A DNA stretch of 64,000 nucleotides from Solirubrobacteraceae bacterium (GCA_030447785.1 JAUJOF010000007.1:25246-89245), one strand, 5' to 3'. Positions 35,684 to 44,957 are shown, counted from the first letter of the stretch. Made by a program: numbers and translations. The notes: a model not told the origin generated them from the letters alone.

Positions 35684-35750
35684 TGGCCCGCTCGCCCGAC
35701 CGCGCGGCAGGACGGGAAGCGCCGGTGGCCGTGCGGCCTTCGCGAAGCGC

Positions 35751-35756
35751 TAGGGT
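35751..35756 (+). promoter_or_regulatory. Candidate -10 hexamer of the HIT gene
   Basis: TAGGGT lies at -14 to -9 of the GTG at 35765, with no Shine-Dalgarno. Confidence 0.35.
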
Positions 35757-35764
35757 CGCCGCTC

Positions 35765-36175
35765 GTGACCGACTCCGACTGCATCTTCTGCCAGATCGTC
35801 GCCGGCGAGCTGCCCGCCACCCGCGTGGCCGAGGACGAGCGCACGGTGGCCTTCATGGACATCAGCCCCGCGACCCGTGGCCACACGCTGGTGATCCCGC
35901 GCACCCACGTCGAGGACCTCGCCGCCATCGGGCCCGAGGACCTCGCCGCCTGCGCGCACATGGCCCAGCGGGTGGCCGCGCGCCAGCGCGAGGTGCTGGG
36001 CGCCGACGGGGTCAACCTCCTCAACGCCTGCGGCCAGGCGGCGTGGCAGACGGTCTTCCACTTCCACATCCACGTGATACCCCGCTACGAGGGCGATCCG
36101 CTGCGCCTGCCCTGGACACCCGCCCCCGGGGACCCCGACGAGATACGCGCGGCGGGGGAGGAGCTTGCCGGGTGA
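35765..36175 (+). CDS. HIT-family nucleotide hydrolase/transferase
   Basis: Histidine-triad protein of 136 residues. CIFCQIVAGELPATRVAEDE starts the HINT-like fold, SPATRGHTLVIPRTHVEDL binds nucleotide, and the triad HFHIHVIPRY carries the catalytic His. Family members hydrolyse AMP-linked amines or dinucleoside polyphosphates. GTG 35765 is the only start giving the normal N terminus. Confidence 0.93.
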   Translation: MTDSDCIFCQIVAGELPATRVAEDERTVAFMDISPATRGHTLVIPRTHVEDLAAIGPEDLAACAHMAQRVAARQREVLGADGVNLLNACGQAAWQTVFHFHIHVIPRYEGDPLRLPWTPAPGDPDEIRAAGEELAG

Positions 36176-36268
36176 GCACCTGGCGCGACCGCCCTGGGAG
36201 CGATCCGGGGAACTCCCCCGCGCAACTGCGCCTGCAGCGCCGCAACTCCCTCCGCCTCACGCTGTTCA

Positions 36269-36925
36269 ATGCGCGCCATGACGCGTTTCGCCCTCCTCGC
36301 GGTCCTCGCCGCCGCCCTCCTCGTCGCCCCGGCCGCTTCGGCGGCCGTCACCGAGCTCGGCGCGCTGCCGCAGGGCACCACCGGCTCCTGCCCCCAGGAC
36401 CCCTGCGAAGCCCTCACCCGCGCCACCGCCTACCAGGCCAAGGTGGGCCCCGACCGCACGCTCTACCGCGTGCCCGCCGGTGGGCGGGTGGTGGCGTGGA
36501 GCGTCGCGCTGGGCGACCCCTCCGCCGACCAGGTGCGCGGCTTCAACGGGGCCTTCGGTCAGCCGCAGGCCGCGCTGGTGATCCTGCGCCCGGGGGCCAG
36601 CGTCCGCCACCGGGTCGTCCGCAAGGGGCCGATGACCGACCTGACGCCGTGGCTGGGGCGCACGGCGCAGTTCCCGCTCAGTCGCAGCCTGCCGGTGCGC
36701 GAGGGCGATCTGATCGCAGTCACCGTGCCGACCTGGGCGCCGATCATGCGTCTGGCCGAGCCCGGCACCACCTCGTGGCGCGCCAGCCGGCCGGCCGCCG
36801 AGTGCCGCGACGTGACGACCCAGCGGGCCATGCTCGGCCGGCGCACCACCGCCGACTTCAGCTGCCTGTACCGCACCGTGCGCCTGACCTACTCGGCGAG
36901 CTTCGTCCCGTATCCGCGGCGGTAG
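36269..36925 (+). CDS. Secreted protein of unknown function
   Basis: A 218-residue exported protein with signal peptide MTRFALLAVLAAALLVAPA (start ATG 36269 or 36278) cleaved near ASAAVTE. The mature part has four cysteines (SCPQDPCEAL; AECRDV; FSCLYR) that could form two disulfides, and a beta-rich pattern (LYRVPAGGRVVAWSVALGDP). No catalytic motif is seen. It appears to be conserved only in close relatives. Stands alone between the HIT gene and a converging lipoprotein gene. Confidence 0.7.
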   Translation: MRAMTRFALLAVLAAALLVAPAASAAVTELGALPQGTTGSCPQDPCEALTRATAYQAKVGPDRTLYRVPAGGRVVAWSVALGDPSADQVRGFNGAFGQPQAALVILRPGASVRHRVVRKGPMTDLTPWLGRTAQFPLSRSLPVREGDLIAVTVPTWAPIMRLAEPGTTSWRASRPAAECRDVTTQRAMLGRRTTADFSCLYRTVRLTYSASFVPYPRR

Positions 36926-36930
36926 GACTC

Positions 36931-37287
36931 CTAGGGCGTCGGTGCCGGCGCCGGGTCCTCGGGCGCCGTCTCGCCCTCGCACGCGCCGGGATTCTGGGCG
37001 CAGAAGTCGTCGAACTCTCCCTCGGTGCCCGGCGCCGCGCCCTCCGCGGGAGGGGTGCCCTCCTCGGGCGTGACACCCTCTTGTCCGGGGGCCGCCTCGC
37101 CCTCGGGCGTGGTCGCCTGCGGGTCCTGGCTCGCGGGCGGGTCGTCGGTCAGCGCGCCGGAGCCGCCGGGCACGGTGAGATCGGGCTGGGTGCGCGGGGT
37201 CGCGTCCACGATGTCGTCGCCGCCACACGCCGCCACGCCCGCGGGCAGAGCCGCGAGCGCCAGCGCGAGCGCGACCGCGCGCCTCAA
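36931..37287 (-). CDS. Small predicted lipoprotein
   Basis: A 118-residue product with a lipoprotein signal: [19 protein letters not shown], lipobox VAAC with the acylated Cys. The mature chain is Pro/Glu/Gly-rich and probably disordered, ending with a possible disulfide pair ([14 protein letters not shown]). The start is TTG 37287, overlapping the upstream gene's TGA as TTGA, which completes a three-gene coupled chain. No function can be inferred. Confidence 0.65.
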   Translation of the reverse strand: MRRAVALALALAALPAGVAACGGDDIVDATPRTQPDLTVPGGSGALTDDPPASQDPQATTPEGEAAPGQEGVTPEEGTPPAEGAAPGTEGEFDDFCAQNPGACEGETAPEDPAPAPTP

Positions 37288-37550
37288 CGCGCGACCGGCG
37301 CCATCCGCCGGCCGCAGTGCGGGCAGTCGTTGAGGTCCTTCTGGACCAGCTGGTCGCACCACGGGCAGAAGCGGAGGTTCTCGACGGCCCACGGGAGCTT
37401 GGAGGCCGAAGGGGCGAGGGGCAGCACCTTGCCGACGACCTCCAGCTCCTCGCCGGTCTCGCGATCGCGGTAGACCTTGTCCGGGTCGGCCTCGCGGATG
37501 ATCTCGCGTCCCGTGGAGGGGGTCCGCATGCGGTAGCGCTGCAGGGTCAT
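37284..37550 (-). CDS. Small zinc-ribbon protein
   Basis: An 88-residue cytoplasmic protein. The N half is [24 protein letters not shown]-like (two short beta hairpins), and the C half a zinc ribbon [24 protein letters not shown] with two CxxC pairs. It overlaps the HD-GYP gene as ATGA, so the two are made together; the ribbon could bind nucleic acid or a partner protein. Confidence 0.75.
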   Translation of the reverse strand: MTLQRYRMRTPSTGREIIREADPDKVYRDRETGEELEVVGKVLPLAPSASKLPWAVENLRFCPWCDQLVQKDLNDCPHCGRRMAPVAR

Positions 37551-38617
37551 TGGGCGCGCAACCCTACCAGCCGCTCCGCGCCGGTCCACGCGTCGCCGGC
37601 GCCCGGGGCGGCGACGGGTGCCAGGGCCACCGAGCCCCGCGCCAGGCCCTTCTCCAGGGCCGCGACGACCGCCGGGTCGAACTGGCGGCTGGCCTGGGAG
37701 CGCACCTCCTCGAGCGCGTCGGCGGGCGCCATCGCGGCGCGGTAGGGCCGGGTGGCGGTCATCGCCTCCAGGGCGTCGCAGACCGAGAAGATGCGCGCGA
37801 CGAGGGGGATGGCCTCGCCGGCCAGCCGGTGGGGGTAGCCCTCGCCGTCCCAGCGCTCGTGGTGGTGCAACACGATGTGCTCGACGGTCTCGGCCAGCCT
37901 GAGCGGGCGGATCACGCCGATCCCCGTGGCCGGATGCAGGCGCATGATCTCCCACTCGGCCTCGGTGAGCGGGCCGGGCTTGCCGAGGATCGCCTCGGGG
38001 ACGCCGATCTTGCCGATGTCGTGCAGCAGGCAGCCGAACAGGAAGTCCTCGCGGCCGGCCAGGACGGGGTCGATCTCGCCCGCCAGCTGGCGGGCCAGGC
38101 GGCTGACCTCGCGCAGATGGAGGCTGGTCAGGCTGTCCTTGGCCTCCACCGCCGCGGCCAGCGACTCGATGACCGCCCGGTCGCGCCGGCGCAACTCGGC
38201 CAGGTGGGCGGCGGACGCGTCGACGCTGGGGCGCACCAGGCGCACGTCGACTATTCCCGCGCCCAGGCGCGCCGCGTCCAGCGCGGCGCGCAGCTCGACC
38301 GGCCGCGCGCCGACCGGCACCACGGTGCGTGCGCCGGCGTCCAGCAGACGGGGAAGGAGGGAGACAGAGGGCGCGTCGTCGACGACCACCACGGGCATCG
38401 CGCCCAGGTGCGCCGCGCGGGCGGCGGCCAGCGCCTCGAGGGCGGACTCCTCGTCGCGGCCGGTCACGTCGACCACCACCAGGGAGAGGGCCGATCCGCC
38501 CGGCCCGGCGGCGGGCGGCTGAGCGAGGGCGGCACCGACGAGTGCCTCCACGATGGGGGTCACTTCGTCGAGCACCACGCCGCCCCCCTGGGGTGGGCTC
38601 CCTGTCATGGTCCGCAT
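37547..38617 (-). CDS. HD-GYP domain phosphodiesterase with degenerate receiver-like domain
   Basis: Predicted cyclic-dinucleotide phosphodiesterase, 356 residues. Residues about 40-130 look like a receiver fold lacking a clear phosphoacceptor Asp ([20 protein letters not shown]). The HD-GYP domain begins near 150 and keeps its ligands: [66 protein letters not shown]. Start ATG 38617 or 38608. GYP is intact, so c-di-GMP hydrolysis is likely; no GGDEF protein is in the window. Confidence 0.88.
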   Translation of the reverse strand: MRTMTGSPPQGGGVVLDEVTPIVEALVGAALAQPPAAGPGGSALSLVVVDVTGRDEESALEALAAARAAHLGAMPVVVVDDAPSVSLLPRLLDAGARTVVPVGARPVELRAALDAARLGAGIVDVRLVRPSVDASAAHLAELRRRDRAVIESLAAAVEAKDSLTSLHLREVSRLARQLAGEIDPVLAGREDFLFGCLLHDIGKIGVPEAILGKPGPLTEAEWEIMRLHPATGIGVIRPLRLAETVEHIVLHHHERWDGEGYPHRLAGEAIPLVARIFSVCDALEAMTATRPYRAAMAPADALEEVRSQASRQFDPAVVAALEKGLARGSVALAPVAAPGAGDAWTGAERLVGLRAQ

Positions 38618-38652
38618 AGTGTGCGCTGCCGGCGACGGCGACGCAACCAGAG

Positions 38653-40272
38653 GTGGCCAGCGTGCGTGTCCTGCTCTTCCACGGGTACCTGCTCAGCGGC
38701 ACGGGATCCAACGTCTACACGGCCCAGCTGACCCGGGCGCTCGTCGCCTTGGGGGCCGAGGTGCATCTGGTCTGTCAGGACCGCGCGCCGCTGGACCAGC
38801 CCTTCGTGGACGCCGCAGGAAACTGGGACACGGGCGTGCTCGAGGTGCGCACCCGCCGCCAGCCGCCTCGGTGCACGGTCTACCGCCCCGACCTGGGCGG
38901 CGTCCTGCCCGTGTACGTGGCCGACGTCTACGAGGGCGTGCGCGCGGTGCCCTACGTGGATCTGGACGACGCCGCGATCGAGGACTACCTCGCGCGCAAC
39001 GTGGCCGCCGTGGCGGAGGTGGCCGCGCGGGTGCGGCCCGACGCCGCCCTGGCCGGACACCTGATCGCCGGCCCGGCCATCGTGGCCCGGGCGCTGGGCG
39101 GGATGGGCGTCCCCTACGCGGTGAAGGTCCACGGCAGCGCGCTGGAGTACGCGGTGGCGCGCCGTCCCGACCGCTTCCTCGGACTGGCACGCGAGGGGCT
39201 GGCCGGCGCTCGCACCGTGCTGGTGGGCTCGCGCCACACCGCGCAGCGCCTGTGGAGCGTGCTCGACGACCCCGCGCTGGAGGCCCGCACGCGGCTGGGG
39301 CCACCGGGAGTCGACATCGAGAGCTTCCGCCCACGCAGCCGTGCGCAGGCCGCCGAGGCGCTGCGCGCGATGGGCGAGGAGTTGATGGGCGGAGCGACCT
39401 GCGCGCGCGAGGCGCCCTCCCGCGGCGAGCCCGTCTCCTCCTTCGCGCGCGACGACGGGGCGGCCGGACGGGCGCTCGCCCGGTTGGACCTCACGCGCGA
39501 CCGGCTCGTGGCCTTCGTGGGCAAGCTCATCGTCTCCAAGGGGATCGACCTGCTGGTCGCGTCCTGGCCGCTGGTGGCCCAGCGCGTCCCCGAGGCGCGC
39601 CTCGTGGTGGTGGGCTTCGGCGCGTACCGCGCAGCGCTCGAACGGATGCTGGGCGCGCTTTCCGACGGCGACCTCGCAACGCTGCGCGCGCTCGGCGAGG
39701 AGGGCCGGGCCTCCGAGGGTGGGCCGCCCGCGCCGCTGAACCACCTGCTGACCTTCCTGGACGCCCTGGAAGCCGATCCCGAGGCCCTCGAGGGCTACTG
39801 CCGTGCGGCGGCGGGCGTCGGCGACCGCGTCGTGCTCACCGGGCGCCTGGACCACCACGAGCTGGCCAGGCTGCTGCCGGCGTGCGAGGCCCAGGTGGTG
39901 CCCAGCACCTTCCCCGAGGCCTTCGGGATGGTCGCCGCCGAGGCCGCGGCCTGCGGGGTCCTGCCCGTGTGCGCCGACCACTCCGGGCTCGCCGAGGTGG
40001 CGGGCACGCTCGCGCAGGCCGTCCCGCCCGAGGCGGCGGACTGGCTGACCGTGCCGGTCGGTCCGGGCACCGTCACCGCGCTGGCCGATCGCCTCGTGGC
40101 CTGGCTGCAGGCGCCCGCCGGGTTGCGCGAGGCCACCGCGCGGGCGCTGGCCGCCACCGCGCGCGAGCGCTACTCGTGGAAGGGCGTGGCGCGCGGGGTC
40201 CTGGCCGCCACGCGCGGCGATCTGGACGCGCTGTCCCCGGTGCCCGGCCCCCGCCGCCGCGCGCTCGGATAG
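38653..40272 (+). CDS. Glycosyltransferase family 4
   Basis: GT-B retaining glycosyltransferase of 539 residues. The N-terminal domain opens with RVLLFHGYLLSGTGSNVYTA (glycine-rich acceptor side) and has YAVKVHGSALEYAV. The C-terminal domain has LVAFVGKLIVSKGIDLLV, VVLTGRLDHHELARLL and the sugar-nucleotide motif VVPSTFPEAFGMVAAEAAACG (read as E-x7-E). About 60 extra residues (near 345-400) lie between the C-domain strands. Start GTG 38653, or GTG 38662 which has AGAGG 7 nt upstream. Donor and acceptor are unknown. Confidence 0.88.
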   Translation: MASVRVLLFHGYLLSGTGSNVYTAQLTRALVALGAEVHLVCQDRAPLDQPFVDAAGNWDTGVLEVRTRRQPPRCTVYRPDLGGVLPVYVADVYEGVRAVPYVDLDDAAIEDYLARNVAAVAEVAARVRPDAALAGHLIAGPAIVARALGGMGVPYAVKVHGSALEYAVARRPDRFLGLAREGLAGARTVLVGSRHTAQRLWSVLDDPALEARTRLGPPGVDIESFRPRSRAQAAEALRAMGEELMGGATCAREAPSRGEPVSSFARDDGAAGRALARLDLTRDRLVAFVGKLIVSKGIDLLVASWPLVAQRVPEARLVVVGFGAYRAALERMLGALSDGDLATLRALGEEGRASEGGPPAPLNHLLTFLDALEADPEALEGYCRAAAGVGDRVVLTGRLDHHELARLLPACEAQVVPSTFPEAFGMVAAEAAACGVLPVCADHSGLAEVAGTLAQAVPPEAADWLTVPVGPGTVTALADRLVAWLQAPAGLREATARALAATARERYSWKGVARGVLAATRGDLDALSPVPGPRRRALG

Positions 40273-40286
40273 TGTTCGCCGCGCCG

Positions 40287-41024
40287 ATGAGGAGAGCTGC
40301 ATCGCCACTGGGTCGTGCGGGCGTCGTGGTCGCTGCTGCCCTGGTCCTCGGGGCCTGTGGCGGGGGCGTCAGCCAGGACGCCGACCTGGTCGCGGGCAAG
40401 GAGGCGTTCATCGAGAGGTGCGGCTCCTGCCACGTGCTCGAGCGCGCCGGCACGCAGGGCAAGGCCGGTCCGAGCCTAGACGCCGCCTTCTCCCGTTCCC
40501 TGATCGACGGGTTCAACCGCCAGGGTGTCGCGGGTGTGGTGCTCGAGCAGATCCTCAACCCCGCCCGGTTGCCGCCCGACCACCCGGCCTACATGCCGCC
40601 CGACCTGGTCACCGGGCAGATGGCCGAGAACGTGGCGGCCTACGTGGCCTACGCGACCTCCCGTCCGGGGGAGGACGAGGGGCTGCTGGCCGAGGCCGGG
40701 CAAAGTGACTTTCCGCCGGGCAGCGGCGGCGCGATCTTCGCCGACGGCACCCAGCAGGCGCAGGCCTGCGGCCAGTGTCACACCCTGTCGGAAGCCGGCA
40801 CCCAGGCCACCATCGGCCCCAGCCTCGACGAGGCGCTGCAGGGTGAGAGCCCGGAGGAGATCCGCCAGGACATCGTCAAGCCCGACGCCGAGATCGCGCA
40901 GGGCTTCTCCGCTGGGGTCATGCCCAGCAACTATGAGCAGACCCTCAGCGAGGAGGAGCTGAACCGCCTGGTCGAGTTCCTCGCCGAGGTGTCGGGTGGC
41001 GGCGGTGGCGGCCAGGGCGGCTGA
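40287..41024 (+). CDS. Diheme cytochrome c lipoprotein
   Basis: Exported electron carrier anchored by lipid: GRAGVVVAAALVLGACGGG ends in a lipobox. Two class I cytochrome c domains follow, with heme sites ERCGSCHVLERAGTQGKAGP and ACGQCHTLSEAGTQATIGP and later Met ligands (YMPPD; GVMPSNYEQ). 245 residues. The tail is Gly-rich. A role donating electrons to the aa3-type oxidases at 46-55 kb is plausible but not shown by linkage. TAGTGT at 40270-40275 may be its -10. Confidence 0.9.
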   Translation: MRRAASPLGRAGVVVAAALVLGACGGGVSQDADLVAGKEAFIERCGSCHVLERAGTQGKAGPSLDAAFSRSLIDGFNRQGVAGVVLEQILNPARLPPDHPAYMPPDLVTGQMAENVAAYVAYATSRPGEDEGLLAEAGQSDFPPGSGGAIFADGTQQAQACGQCHTLSEAGTQATIGPSLDEALQGESPEEIRQDIVKPDAEIAQGFSAGVMPSNYEQTLSEEELNRLVEFLAEVSGGGGGGQGG

Positions 41025-41030
41025 GGACTC

Positions 41031-42599
41031 CTACGTCCCGCGCCAGCCCCGGCGCGCGTAGGTCAGGATCGTCGGGCGGTCGAGGCTCGATGCCTCGACC
41101 GGCACGCGACGGCGGTCGCGCGGGAAGACGGCGGCCGCGGCCAGCACCCGCTCGTCCAGGAAGCGCGTCGGACCCGGAGGTCGCAGCCCGAGCGGGGGGG
41201 AGCCCTCCGCTGCGGCCAGGACGAAGCCCCAGTCGCCGAAGGAGGGCACGTCGACGTGGTAGGCGCGGGTGTCCATCCCCGCCGCGGCAACGGTGCCCTC
41301 GATGCACCAGAACGCCTCGGGCGCGAAGTAGGGCGAGCCCGCCTGCACGACCAGCCGCCCGCCGGGCGCCAGCGCGCGCTCGCGCACCAGTCCGTACATC
41401 TCGGTGCTGTAGAGCTTGGCCAGATCGGCGCTGTCGGGATCGGGCAGGTCGATGATCACCACGTCGAAGCGCTCGCCCTGGCGGCGCAGCCAGGAGAAGG
41501 CGTCGGCGGTCACCACCTTCGCGCGCGGATCGTCCAGCGCGCCGGCGTTGAGCTCGCGCAGCCGCGCGTCCTGGCGGGCCAGGCGCACCACGGCCGGATC
41601 GAGCTCGACCAGCGTGGCCGAGCGCACGTCGCGGTAGCGCAGCACCTCGCGCAGCGCGAGGCCATCGCCGCCGCCGAGGATCAACACCCGCTCGTGCGCG
41701 GCGGCCATGGCGGGATGCACGAGCGCCTCGTGGTAGCGATGCTCGTCCACCGAGGAGAACTGCAGGTCGCCGTTGAGAAACAGGCGCGTGTCGCGTCCGT
41801 CGATCGACCGGGTGAGGACGATCTCCTGGATCGCCGAGCGCTCCTGCAGGGAGATCGGATCGTCGTAGAGGGCCTGGCGGGCGGAGGCCTGGATATCCCC
41901 GGCGCGCCACGCGGCGATCCCCAGCGCGCCGAAGACCCCCGCCAGCACCACGGCCATGAACCCCGCCGTGCGCGCGGTCAGGGCGCCGCGCAGCAGCCAC
42001 AGCATCAGCGCCCCGCCGGCCGCGTTGAGGGCGCCGAAGGCCAGCGCCGCCTGGGTCTGGCCCAGGGTGGGCAGGACGAGCAGCGGGAAGGCCAGGCCCA
42101 CGGCGAAGGCGCCGACGTAGTCGGCGGCCAGCAGCGTGCCCACGGTGCGTCCCGTGCGCTCCGCGCGCAGGCGCTGCAGGATGGCGGCCAGGAGCGGCAG
42201 CTCCGCGCCGACCATCGCCCCCAGCGCCACGGAGAGCACCCGCACAGCGGGCGCGTAGAGGTCCAGCCACGCGTAGGCGGCGAACAGGGCGAGGGCGGAC
42301 AGGCCGCCCAGCAGCGCGATGGCCGCCTCCAGCGCGACGAAGCTCTCGACCACGCGGCGCTCGGGCACCCGCCCACCCACCCAGGCCCCCAGCCCCATGG
42401 CGGCCACGAACGTGCCCAGCACCAGCGCGGTCTGCTCCACCGAGGAGCCGAACAGCACGGTGCCCAACGCGACGATGACCAGCTCGTAGGCGAAGCCGCA
42501 GATCGCGCACACGAGGGTGGCGAACAGCAGCAGCCGGCGGGCCGTGCGGGCTCCGACGGGCAGCGCCGGGGTCGACGCCGAAGCGGGGACGACCGCCAC
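41031..42599 (-). CDS. speE: Spermidine synthase-like aminopropyltransferase with N-terminal membrane domain
   Basis: 522 residues. The N half (about 20-215) has six to seven membrane helices. The C half is a SpeE-type methyltransferase fold: LFLNGDLQFSSVDEHRYHEA, LVHPAMAAAHERVLILGGGDG, VELDPAVVRLARQD and VVIIDLPDPDSADLAKLYS keep the decarboxy-AdoMet and amine-site residues. It is the last gene of the DUF4178-to-speE operon. Mycobacterial SpeE (Rv2601, recalled) has the same size and neighbours. The enzyme's true acceptor is not known from sequence. Confidence 0.88.
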   Translation of the reverse strand: MAVVPASASTPALPVGARTARRLLLFATLVCAICGFAYELVIVALGTVLFGSSVEQTALVLGTFVAAMGLGAWVGGRVPERRVVESFVALEAAIALLGGLSALALFAAYAWLDLYAPAVRVLSVALGAMVGAELPLLAAILQRLRAERTGRTVGTLLAADYVGAFAVGLAFPLLVLPTLGQTQAALAFGALNAAGGALMLWLLRGALTARTAGFMAVVLAGVFGALGIAAWRAGDIQASARQALYDDPISLQERSAIQEIVLTRSIDGRDTRLFLNGDLQFSSVDEHRYHEALVHPAMAAAHERVLILGGGDGLALREVLRYRDVRSATLVELDPAVVRLARQDARLRELNAGALDDPRAKVVTADAFSWLRRQGERFDVVIIDLPDPDSADLAKLYSTEMYGLVRERALAPGGRLVVQAGSPYFAPEAFWCIEGTVAAAGMDTRAYHVDVPSFGDWGFVLAAAEGSPPLGLRPPGPTRFLDERVLAAAAVFPRDRRRVPVEASSLDRPTILTYARRGWRGT

Positions 42600-42609
42600 G
42601 CGCGTCAGG

Positions 42610-43041
42610 CTAGGAGATCGCGCCGACGATGATGGCGCCCACGCCCAGGAGCATGGCGCCGGTCACGTAGGCGGCCGGCTCGTCCTCCACGTCGTCGCTG
42701 AGCATCTGGCCCAGGCGCTCGGGCAGCAGGCGGTCGACGACCACGAAGGCCAGCGTCAGCAGCAGGATGCCGACGACGCCGTAGCCGGCGGTCTGGGCCA
42801 GGCCGGTGCCCAGTTGGTCCTCGGAGGCGAAGATCGCGGCGGTCACGATCGCCCCCAGCGAGAGCGTTCCGCTGGCCACCACGATGCCCACGTCGCGGCG
42901 GCGGTGGCGGCAGATCAGCTCACCCAGGCTGCCCGGGATGAGCAGGTCGAGCACGCCGTAGCCGGCCGTCATGAGCACCACCCCGACCACCCCGTACAGG
43001 AGGGCGGCGACCAGGTCGAGTCCGAAGTCTGCGAGATCCAC
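42610..43041 (-). CDS. DUF350 membrane protein
   Basis: A 143-residue protein with four helices in two similar halves: AALLYGVVGVVLMTAGYGVLD, GIVVASGTLSLGAIVTAAIF, YGVVGILLLTLAFVVVDRLL and AAYVTGAMLLGVGAIIVGAI. The duplicated GYG..D and G..LG patterns are those of the DUF350/YjfL family. GTG 43041 is selected because sequence upstream lacks hydrophobic pattern. It lies between a secreted protein and speE in the operon. Function unknown; co-occurrence suggests an envelope complex. Confidence 0.85.
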   Translation of the reverse strand: MDLADFGLDLVAALLYGVVGVVLMTAGYGVLDLLIPGSLGELICRHRRRDVGIVVASGTLSLGAIVTAAIFASEDQLGTGLAQTAGYGVVGILLLTLAFVVVDRLLPERLGQMLSDDVEDEPAAYVTGAMLLGVGAIIVGAIS

Positions 43042-43055
43042 GGGTGCCTCTCTTG

Positions 43056-43745
43056 TTAGCTGTTCGAGTTGGGTTGACGGTGGGAGACCTGGTCGACCAT
43101 CCCGGTGCGGTCGAGCACGAAGAAGCCGATCCCGCCGAGCACCAGCAGACCGCCGAGCACCAGGCCGGGCCACGCCGCGCGCACGAAGTCGCTGCCCGGG
43201 CTGGCGCTCGCGCGCGCCTGGGGAGTGGGCGGCTGGGCGGCCTCCTCGAAGGGCACGTAGGGGGCGGCGCCCGCTTCGGCCACCAGCACGGGCAGGGCGG
43301 CGACCATGTTGAAGGCCGCCTGGGCGTCCTGGTCGCCCAGCAGGTCGCTGCTGTCGTAGCCCAGCCGCTGGAGCTGGTCGCGGTTCACGCCCTCGATCGC
43401 CGTGTCGATGCTGACCGACGCCGAGTCCTCGGCCTCGGAGGTCGACGAGGTGTAGGTGATCTGCGCGTCGAGCCGCACCGTCCTGGAGCAGCCGGCCTGC
43501 GAGTCGACCGGTACGCCGACCCCCGCGCCGGAGCCGACGTCCTGGCTGACGCCGCCCTCGAAGTTGTCGTCGAGGGTGAACTGGTAGCCGTAGCAGACGC
43601 CCTGGACCTGCTGGGCGCGCTGGAGGATCTGCGTGAGCTGCCGGGCGGCTTCGGGCGGGAGCACGGCGTAGTCGTCCTGCGCCGTGGCGCCCGCTGGCGC
43701 CATGAGCAGCGCGGCCAAGGTTCCCAGCAGCGTCCGGATCTTCAT
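43056..43745 (-). CDS. Exported protein with C-terminal membrane anchor
   Basis: A 229-residue protein. A signal peptide (MKIRTLLGTLAALLMAPAGATA) precedes an extracytoplasmic domain with two cysteines (VQGVCYGYQFTLDDNFEGG; SQAGCSRTV) and a conserved-looking YGYQFTLDD. A transmembrane helix near the end (WPGLVLGGLLVLGGIGFFVL) has a short tail inside. This is a topology of a surface sensor or assembly factor. No counterpart in the recalled mycobacterial operon. ATG 43745 overlaps the preceding gene as ATGA. Confidence 0.7.
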   Translation of the reverse strand: MKIRTLLGTLAALLMAPAGATAQDDYAVLPPEAARQLTQILQRAQQVQGVCYGYQFTLDDNFEGGVSQDVGSGAGVGVPVDSQAGCSRTVRLDAQITYTSSTSEAEDSASVSIDTAIEGVNRDQLQRLGYDSSDLLGDQDAQAAFNMVAALPVLVAEAGAAPYVPFEEAAQPPTPQARASASPGSDFVRAAWPGLVLGGLLVLGGIGFFVLDRTGMVDQVSHRQPNSNS

Positions 43746-44170
43746 TTTCCGCCGCCCGAGGGTCCACCGCCGCGGAAGCTCCCGCCGGTGGAGGTCGAGC
43801 CCCAGAAGCCCCCGACGTAGGGGAAGAAGTAGCCGTAGCCGTCGCGTTCGCGCGCCAGCAGCACGCGCGAGCCCTGCTGGGCACCCAGGACTCCGACCAT
43901 GGTGCTGCTGTAGCGCAGGAAATGACCGGTGCCGCCCGACTGGCGGTCGGCGGGCGGGTGGGCGTCGGCCAGGGCGGCGGCCGTGCGCGTCGGCGTCTGG
44001 GGGCAGGTGAAGGAGTCCGCGCGGTTGCCGTTGGCGTCGCGGGTCGGGCCCGTCGCGCGGCAGTTGTCCTGCAGCCAGGCTCGCGGGGAGCCGCTGCCCG
44101 CGGCGACCCCGCAGCCGATCACCAGCACGCCGACTCCGGCGGCGATCAGCCCGATCCACGAGCGCTTCAC
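43742..44170 (-). CDS. DUF4247-like exported protein
   Basis: A 142-residue protein, probably a lipoprotein: MKRSWIGLIAAGVGVLVIGCG ends in a lipobox-like LVIGC. The mature part has CRATGPTRDANGN, a repeated Ala/Asp stretch (AAALADAHPPADRQ) and RYSSTMVGVLGAQQGSRVLL, then a Gly/Ser-rich tail. Size and operon position match the DUF4247 member beside mycobacterial speE (recalled). Coupled at both ends by ATGA overlaps. Confidence 0.65.
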   Translation of the reverse strand: MKRSWIGLIAAGVGVLVIGCGVAAGSGSPRAWLQDNCRATGPTRDANGNRADSFTCPQTPTRTAAALADAHPPADRQSGGTGHFLRYSSTMVGVLGAQQGSRVLLARERDGYGYFFPYVGGFWGSTSTGGSFRGGGPSGGGK

Positions 44171-44688
44171 GCGCGCTCCAGGGAGGCGACCGTGCGTACG
44201 AGCTCACCGGTCTGGGGATAGAGATGCACGGTTTCCCACGCCGCGCCGGTGCGAAGCGGACGGCAGGTCAGCGCGGTGAGGGCGTCGGGCGTGCCGGGAA
44301 AGCACCCGACCACGCCGCGCACTTCGGCGCCCATCCCGCCACGCAGCGCGGCGGCCCGGCGGCGAAGCTCGCCGGTGTCCAGGTGCTCCACCCAGGAGCG
44401 GAAGGCGTAGGCCAGCCCGCCCGCGGAACGTCGTGCTATGGGAGGCATCGCGTCACCGCCCACGGGCAGGCACGCCACCGTCTCGCGCAGGATCGGCTCG
44501 CCACCGGCGCGGGCGATGACCTGGTGGGAGTGGCCGAGGATGGCCAGCTCGAGCTCGAGGCCGCCCAGATCGAGTCGCCGGGCGAGCAGTGCCGGCTGAG
44601 GCCCGAGATCCAGCGAGAAGCGCAGCGAGGCGGCGCGCACGTCAGCGAAGGCCACGGGCAGGGTGAGCTCGGCCACGGCGCCTCTCAC
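44167..44688 (-). CDS. DUF2617 family protein
   Basis: A 173-residue cytoplasmic protein of unknown function. The protein reads AELTLPVAFADVRAASLRFSLD, then LELAILGHSHQVI, TVACLPVGGDAMPP and a C-terminal HLYPQTGELVRTVASL. Beta-rich with a conserved GHSH. GTG 44688 overlaps the coiled-coil gene's stop; the end overlaps the DUF4247-like gene. Family named from order and length relative to Rv2598 (recalled). Confidence 0.7.
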   Translation of the reverse strand: MRGAVAELTLPVAFADVRAASLRFSLDLGPQPALLARRLDLGGLELELAILGHSHQVIARAGGEPILRETVACLPVGGDAMPPIARRSAGGLAYAFRSWVEHLDTGELRRRAAALRGGMGAEVRGVVGCFPGTPDALTALTCRPLRTGAAWETVHLYPQTGELVRTVASLERA

Positions 44689-44957
44689 GCCCCCGCCTCC
44701 TCCGCGCGCGCCCGGGCCACGACCCCCTCCTGCTCGCGCAGCGCCGCGCGGCGCGCGCCGATGTCGGTCTCCACGCGCTCGGCCACGGCCTCCCAGCGCG
44801 CGGCGAGCTCCTCGAGGTCGTCGACCGCACCATCGAGCCCGGCGCGCTCGCGCAGCCGCCGGGCCTCGGCCACCGCGTCGCCGCGCTCGCGCACGAGCGC
44901 GTTGAGGCGCGAGCGCAGCGCCAGCTCGTCGCGCAGGGCGTCCTCCAGACGGCTCAT
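44685..44957 (-). CDS. Small coiled-coil protein
   Basis: 90 residues, almost wholly charged helix: SRLEDALRDELALRSRLNAL, then AEARRLRERAGLDGAVDDLE and AERVETDIGARRAALREQ. Heptad spacing of Leu/Ala/Val implies a coiled coil. It is an extra member of the speE operon, fixed in place by ATGA and GTGA overlaps with the DUF4178 and DUF2617 genes. No family recognised. Confidence 0.7.
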   Translation of the reverse strand: MSRLEDALRDELALRSRLNALVRERGDAVAEARRLRERAGLDGAVDDLEELAARWEAVAERVETDIGARRAALREQEGVVARARAEEAGA

